Assembly (NCBI RefSeq): GCF_013276795.1 | Contig: NZ_VMLR01000012.1 | Coordinates: 1-38,188, forward strand | Direction of reading: 5' to 3' | Length of the DNA stretch: 38,188 nucleotides | DNA from: Streptococcus sp. 2342 | Lineage (GTDB): Bacteria; Bacillota; Bacilli; Lactobacillales; Streptococcaceae | Shown: piece after piece, positions 34,112 to 38,188 of the stretch | How the letters are laid out: every line of letters starts with the position of its first letter | Numbering within the stretch: the stretch's first letter is position 1 | Program-made: the position numbers and the translations under genes | Notes under the pieces: model-generated | Seen by the model: only the letters and a program-made list of their open reading frames with translations | Databases searched by the model: none | Told to the model about the DNA's origin: nothing

Positions 34112-34696
34112 ATGAAAGTAGAGAACATTTCGTATAGGATAAATAGTCGGATACTGTTTAACAATATTTCTTTTGATACTTCAAATTCAGGTCTTACACT
34201 GATTACTGGAAAAAATGGCTCAGGAAAGTCAACATTATTGAAAGTATTACTAGGAATTGTTCAACCATATTCTGGCTCATTGATTTCTGAAGAAAAAGTT
34301 AGCTATGTTCCAGATTCTTCGGACAACTATTTCATTGGTTTATCTCCTAATTTATTATTCGGATTTTTACAGAAACAATTTTTTATTGAAACAAATTTGT
34401 TCGAAGAACGGTTAAGAGAATTACGAGAACAATTTTATTTGAATGAGAAATTAATGACACAAACAATTCAATCATTGTCATTAGGAGAAAAGAAAAAAGT
34501 AATGCTTATAGCAGCGTTTTTATTGGATTCGGACTTGTATGTTATGGATGAACCTTTATCAGGTTTAGATCAAATTTCGGTTGAAAATCTGCTTCAATTG
34601 ATGGAGCAAAAGATAAATCTAGGCAAACACTTCATTATTGTAAGTCACGAGAGGCAAGAAATTTTACCGACAGTTGATCAGATTATTTCTTTGTAG
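34112..34696 (+). CDS. ABC transporter ATP-binding protein
   Basis: A compact 194-residue ATPase. Walker A is GKNGSGKST (33-41), signature LSLGE (122-126), Walker B LYVMDEP (142-148), D-loop SGLD, switch histidine H179. The start is ATG at 34112 with AAGGAG five bases upstream; the frame is open 25 codons further but that part covers the inverted repeat. It pairs with the following permease gene. Likely export of, or resistance to, the nearby peptides, inferred from position. Confidence 0.9.
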   Translation: MKVENISYRINSRILFNNISFDTSNSGLTLITGKNGSGKSTLLKVLLGIVQPYSGSLISEEKVSYVPDSSDNYFIGLSPNLLFGFLQKQFFIETNLFEERLRELREQFYLNEKLMTQTIQSLSLGEKKKVMLIAAFLLDSDLYVMDEPLSGLDQISVENLLQLMEQKINLGKHFIIVSHERQEILPTVDQIISL

Positions 34697-34707
34697 AGGA
34701 AAGTTAT

Positions 34708-35916
34708 ATGGAAAAGTTTTATTACTCTATTACTCTATTATTCCTATCTCGACAGGGATACTGGAATGATTCGAATAATGTCAAGGAATTATCGTTGCTT
34801 CAATCGACTTACAAATATTTTCTTTCATCTGTTAGTTTGATTTTTATATTTTGTTTTGCTAAACAAGAAGTTTATAAGCTATTAAGTGAAAATCAAATTT
34901 TGGGTATCCTATCATACTTTGAATTAGTAAAAATACTTGTTCCTGCAATTTTGTTATTAGGAATAATTTATGAAAATATTTATGTTTTAAAAACTAAAAC
35001 AGAGAGTACAATGAAGATATTTTTCAATGTCACAGGGAGAGAATTTTGGAATATAGTATTTTTAAAGAATTTAATTCTAGTTTCTCCAATCTTAGTAGTT
35101 ATTTTTTTCTATGATATTTCTTTAGGAATATTTGCGTGCCTACTTGTTTTTTTACTTAATAGTATATTTTTTATATCGAAAATCAGGTATGTTAGGACAA
35201 GGTTTAAAAAATCGTTTAGTATGACCTATTTATTATCTGTCGTTGATGGTTTGACGGTGTTTAAAGCGATGACTATACCTGTATTTTCAACTTTTATGTT
35301 TATGTTCATGTGGTTGGTTTTACCAGATTTTTTAGGAATTGATATCTCGAATAAAGCGATGATATTGAACACAGCTTTATTTTCAGGGACAGTATTTTTT
35401 AGCAATAAAGGGATAAATTTTTATTTTCTTACTTTAAATAAGGACTTCCCTTATCTGAAGGCTGTGGGGGTTAATCTTAATAAGTTTATAAAAAAAAGAA
35501 TTTGGTCTTTAAATTTTATTAGTATTTTAGTTCCGTCGATCTCGCTATATTTCTTTTTAAATTATCTGGGGTACGGTTTTATAGATATTTCCCTATTTCT
35601 TTTCGGAGTTTCTCTAGCATATTTTTTATGCCAAGGGATACAAATGTTAGAGATAATTATATTTAGAAAGTATCATTTCAAGAATGCGAAAGAATTAGAT
35701 GCTTTTTCAATTCCTATAAATACAAGGATAACGTTGTACATTATTCGCTTCGTACCAGTTATGGTTTGCTTATTATTCAATCAAATTAAACTATTTGGTT
35801 TATGGGGCTTGATATTGTTAAATATAGTTTATATCAGTATTATTTATTGTAGTTTATATCGACATATGTTGTCAAAAGTAATTAAAGGAGATAATCATGT
35901 CCATTTTATCCATTAA
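34708..35916 (+). CDS. Polytopic ABC permease of unknown family
   Basis: 402 residues with about ten hydrophobic segments (for example about 36-52, 75-88, 119-135, 137-157, 192-208, 270-288, 295-315 and 350-388). No FtsX or ABC-2 motif is obvious to me. The gene is noticeably more AT-rich than the core genes, with many ATA and TTA codons, suggesting acquisition from elsewhere. It starts 11 bases after the ATPase stop, and its last 20 bases overlap the next ATPase gene, tying both transporters into one transcript. Confidence 0.78.
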   Translation: MEKFYYSITLLFLSRQGYWNDSNNVKELSLLQSTYKYFLSSVSLIFIFCFAKQEVYKLLSENQILGILSYFELVKILVPAILLLGIIYENIYVLKTKTESTMKIFFNVTGREFWNIVFLKNLILVSPILVVIFFYDISLGIFACLLVFLLNSIFFISKIRYVRTRFKKSFSMTYLLSVVDGLTVFKAMTIPVFSTFMFMFMWLVLPDFLGIDISNKAMILNTALFSGTVFFSNKGINFYFLTLNKDFPYLKAVGVNLNKFIKKRIWSLNFISILVPSISLYFFLNYLGYGFIDISLFLFGVSLAYFLCQGIQMLEIIIFRKYHFKNAKELDAFSIPINTRITLYIIRFVPVMVCLLFNQIKLFGLWGLILLNIVYISIIYCSLYRHMLSKVIKGDNHVHFIH

Positions 35917-36580
35917 AAATATTTCAAAGTTTTACACTTTGGACGGTAAACATCAAGAGCAGGCTCTAAGAAATGTTAACCTGCAGATTGCAAAAGGTAA
36001 AATTACAGCGATTTACGGTCCATCAGGCTGTGGCAAAACCAGTCTACTCAATATCATCAGCGGTTTAGATAGACAATATGAAGGAGATTTAGAGTTTAAA
36101 GGGGAATCCCTCCGTGACTTATCAGAGATTGAACTAACTCAATTTCGTAAAGATAAGATTGGATTTGTGTTTCAAAACTTTAACCTCATTCCTCATCAGT
36201 CTGTTTTGGACAATGTCAAGCTACCTCTCTATGTCAAAGATTTATCTGACAGGGAGATGACAATGGTTGCAAAGGAGCAATTAAGTAACTTGGGCATGGA
36301 GCCTTTTATGGCTAAAAATGTTAAACAGCTTTCTGGCGGGCAAAAGCAACGTGTAGCAATCGCGCGTGCTTTGGTGAATCAGCCTGATATGATTGTAGCA
36401 GATGAGCCAACGGGTTCGCTGGATTCTCAATCCCAAGAAATGGTATTGGAAGTATTTAAAAATTTAGCCCAAACAGGGAAAACAGTATTGATCGTAACCC
36501 ATAATCCAGAGGTTGCCGAATATGCAGATGTGATTATCAAAATGAAGGATGGTGAAGTCGTTGAAGAAGTCAAAAAATAA
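35897..36580 (+). CDS. MacB/LolD-type ABC transporter ATP-binding protein
   Basis: 227 residues. Walker A is GPSGCGKTS (41-49), Q-loop Q93 in GFVFQNFNLIP, signature LSGGQKQRVAIARAL (145-159), Walker B MIVADEPTGSLD. This is the MacB/SalX/BceA class that pairs with FtsX permeases and often handles antimicrobial peptides. AAAGGAG is six bases before the ATG. It precedes the FtsX permease by 10 bases if that gene starts at 36591. Confidence 0.93.
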   Translation: MSILSIKNISKFYTLDGKHQEQALRNVNLQIAKGKITAIYGPSGCGKTSLLNIISGLDRQYEGDLEFKGESLRDLSEIELTQFRKDKIGFVFQNFNLIPHQSVLDNVKLPLYVKDLSDREMTMVAKEQLSNLGMEPFMAKNVKQLSGGQKQRVAIARALVNQPDMIVADEPTGSLDSQSQEMVLEVFKNLAQTGKTVLIVTHNPEVAEYADVIIKMKDGEVVEEVKK

Positions 36581-36590
36581 AGGATTATCA

Positions 36591-37850
36591 TTGAAAAACA
36601 AATTCAAACTTTCTTTAAATAACTTTATGGAAAGAAAGTGGCGTAACCTATTGATTGCGCTAGCAACCTCAATCGGTTTTGTAGGAGTCTTAATTTCTTT
36701 CGGCTTGGGAAATGCTTTGATTTCGATGATTGATGAAAATACGAATGGAGGTCAAATCCCTTCTCAAGTTCAGATTGCTTTAAACACAAAAAATGTTGGA
36801 CGAGGCTTTTTGAACCAAGATGATAAGAACTATATCACGGATACAGTTGGCAAAGAAACTATTAAATATTTGGAGAGTCCTTTTGGGATGATCATGTCAA
36901 ATATGACTATAGATGGTCAAGAAATGGATCTGAGTCAAACGATGCCTTCTTATGCTCAAGTGGTGAGTCTCTATGAGGATACAAGTATCTCTGTTAGTAG
37001 TAATGAGGCGGACAAAGTATTGGCTGGTTCCCTCTATACTGATGCAAATGAACAGGGATTGACGATTCCAAGCAGTTTACTAAAAAATTGGAATGAACAG
37101 ACAGGAAAAAATCTGACAGCTAGTGATATTATTGGCAAATCAGTCTCAGCCAGCATTGTAGAAAATGATGCTGAAGCTAGCAAGACTGCTCAATTTCAAA
37201 CAAAGATTGTACGTGTAATCAATGATGAAGATGACCTGGAGGACAGTAACAGTTTCATGCCGTCTCATCAAATGGAAACGATTTTGAAGGAGGCTGGATT
37301 TACAAAAGCTGTATCTTATTTTATCTTGGAACTCAAAGATCCATCACAAACAAAAGCGATAACAGAAGAATTGCAGAAAAACAAGAAGTATACTGTTCTT
37401 TCCCAACAGAAGGTTCTTGATATTGTGATTACTTTTATTCGTGTCATTCAGGGATTGTTGATTGTGCTTTCATCACAAGCTATTGTGGTAGCGGCAGTCA
37501 TGATTGGTATCATCATTTACATCAATATCATGCAACGTTCTAAGGAAATAGGTGTCATGAAGGCAGTTGGTTATCAAAATCGTGATGTCAAAGGAATTTT
37601 TATTTACGAGGCTATCTGGATTGTAGGTATCGCCTTGCTGCTGGCATTTTCGGTTGCACAAGGGGTGGGAAGTTTGGCGAATGCGATTGTAAGTCACTTT
37701 TACCCATCCATCACTAAGGTTTTTGAATTAAATTTGTTATCTGTTTTAGGAACTCTAGCTTTCGCTCTACTACTTGGTTATGTATCAGCTTACTTCCCAG
37801 CACGTAAAATTAGTAAAATGGATCCTGTAGAATCGCTACGATATGAATAG
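36591..37850 (+). CDS. FtsX-domain ABC permease (MacB-like)
   Basis: About 419 residues: one N-terminal membrane helix (NLLIALATSIGFVGVLISFGLG), an extracytoplasmic domain of about 230 residues, then three helices forming the FtsX domain (QAIVVAAVMIGIIIYINIMQRSKEIGVMKAVG and so on) and the ending ARKISKMDPVESLRYE. The start is taken as TTG at 36591, six bases after AAAGGA; the in-frame ATG at 36549 touches its only possible ribosome site and lies inside the ATPase gene. With that ATPase it would make a MacB-like mechanotransmitter or exporter for peptides. Last gene of the locus. Confidence 0.88.
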   Translation: MKNKFKLSLNNFMERKWRNLLIALATSIGFVGVLISFGLGNALISMIDENTNGGQIPSQVQIALNTKNVGRGFLNQDDKNYITDTVGKETIKYLESPFGMIMSNMTIDGQEMDLSQTMPSYAQVVSLYEDTSISVSSNEADKVLAGSLYTDANEQGLTIPSSLLKNWNEQTGKNLTASDIIGKSVSASIVENDAEASKTAQFQTKIVRVINDEDDLEDSNSFMPSHQMETILKEAGFTKAVSYFILELKDPSQTKAITEELQKNKKYTVLSQQKVLDIVITFIRVIQGLLIVLSSQAIVVAAVMIGIIIYINIMQRSKEIGVMKAVGYQNRDVKGIFIYEAIWIVGIALLLAFSVAQGVGSLANAIVSHFYPSITKVFELNLLSVLGTLAFALLLGYVSAYFPARKISKMDPVESLRYE

Positions 37851-37901
37851 TAAGGGATTTCCTTGATTTACAGTTTAAAAAAGAAACTGGTGAATTCCCA
37901 A

Positions 37902-37936
37902 ACTAACTTCCACCGTTAATCCAAGTGGAAGTTAGT
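37902..37936. repeat. Inverted repeat downstream of the ABC operon
   Basis: ACTAACTTCCAC and GTGGAAGTTAGT, a perfect 12-bp pair with an 11-nt loop. It begins the 338-base gene-free end of the window. Confidence 0.65.
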
Positions 37937-37940
37937 CTGA
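37925..37940 (+). repeat. GTGGAAGTTAGT repeat, copy 1
   Basis: GTGGAAGTTAGTCTGA, matching 15 of 16 bases with the copy at 38096. Confidence 0.55.
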
Positions 37941-37951
37941 TAAAAATCGTA

Positions 37952-37994
37952 AAAACCAGTGGAAATCCGTGTCAGGGTAAGTTCCACTGGTTTT
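37952..37994 (+). terminator. Probable terminator of the ABC operon
   Basis: A perfect 13-bp stem, AAAACCAGTGGAA/TTCCACTGGTTTT, with a 17-nt loop and a short T-tail. The A-run on the 5' side means it could also work on the minus strand. Confidence 0.6.
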
Positions 37995-38062
37995 AATCAT
38001 GCTTGATTTTATTGCTTTTGTAACCAAAATGAATCGAAAAAAAGAGCGCACAAAATCCCCTT

Positions 38063-38081
38063 ATCTGAAAGCGTTTCAGAT
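38063..38081. repeat. Palindrome ATCTGAAA-GCG-TTTCAGAT
   Basis: Perfect 8-bp arms around GCG. It resembles a cre site but is one base short of cre spacing, so I do not call it one. No gene follows within the window. Confidence 0.5.
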
Positions 38082-38095
38082 TAAGTTCCGCTATG

Positions 38096-38111
38096 GTGGA
38101 AGTTAGTGTGA
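38096..38111 (+). repeat. GTGGAAGTTAGT repeat, copy 2
   Basis: GTGGAAGTTAGTGTGA, second copy of the motif at 37925. It is preceded by AAGTTCCGC, itself similar to the AAGTTCCAC at 37979. Confidence 0.55.
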
Positions 38112-38162
38112 GACGTTTGAATGCGGTTAAAGATTAGTTTTTAGAACTTATGTTGGAGTAAT

Positions 38163-38188
38163 GTAGAAGACTGACAGACGTCTTCTGC
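38163..38188. other. Hairpin cut by the window end
   Basis: GTAGAAGAC/GTCTTCTGC with an 8-nt loop. It may be half of a terminator whose T-run lies outside the window. Confidence 0.4.

Noticed and set aside
36549..36590. ATG at 36549 as the start of the FtsX permease
   Set aside because: Its only Shine-Dalgarno-like bases touch the ATG; TTG at 36591 has AAAGGA six bases upstream.
38063..38081. A cre (CcpA) site
   Set aside because: The arms and core look similar, but the palindrome is one base short of cre spacing and no promoter follows within the window.

Overview
The window reads as chromosome of a mitis-group Streptococcus (S. mitis / S. pneumoniae / S. pseudopneumoniae). The signs are a low-GC genome, many TGn-extended -10 promoters, a comG pilus operon behind a cin-box (TGCGAATA), an RUP-like repeat, and close agreement of RnpA, YidC, ComG and AdhE with pneumococcal proteins as I remember them. 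I cannot settle the species without a search.

Layout. 2-1023: eleven tRNA genes (Val, Gly, Ile, Ser, fMet, Phe, Tyr, Trp, His, Gln, Leu), none encoding CCA. 1127-5932: a glutamate-cysteine-ligase-family enzyme, thrC, a MATE efflux pump and a HAD phosphatase. 6095-8376: a secreted LysM/M15-like wall protein, an RUP-like repeat, and a MarR regulator with a DUF1304 membrane protein. 8487-13191: pcp, a convergent DUF975 membrane protein, tgt, and an OatA-type acyltransferase. 13343-16232: nagA (NagR-type box), a zinc alcohol dehydrogenase (AdcR-like box) and a DUF1033 protein. 16309-20016: comGA to comGG. 20049-22890: two methyltransferase-family genes and ackA. 23040-25888: rnpA, yidC, khpB and an unknown gene. 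26004-29283: tkt, yajC, a low-MW phosphatase and a MORN protein. 29583-32234: adhE behind a CcpA box and an array of Rex-like motifs. All of this looks like ordinary core genome.

32278-37850 is different and is the most interesting part. A ComR/TprA-like HTH-TPR regulator is followed by a 16-codon gene, MIKIMIFLFITGGWWT, built like ComS, the precursor of the double-tryptophan pheromone XIP. Its promoter carries a perfect TGACA-TTTC-TGTCA inverted repeat, with the same half-sites I recall for ComR boxes, next to the -35. Downstream lie a 96-residue protein of unknown function, two tandem leaderless-bacteriocin-like peptides of 31 and 29 residues (8 and 7 tryptophans, net positive), and two ABC transporters (ATPase plus polytopic permease, then MacB-type ATPase plus FtsX permease). 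I infer a pheromone-controlled Trp-rich bacteriocin locus with export or immunity transporters. The gene parts are read from sequence; the function is inference.

The last 338 bases hold no gene that I can support, only inverted repeats, a likely terminator and a repeated 16-bp motif.
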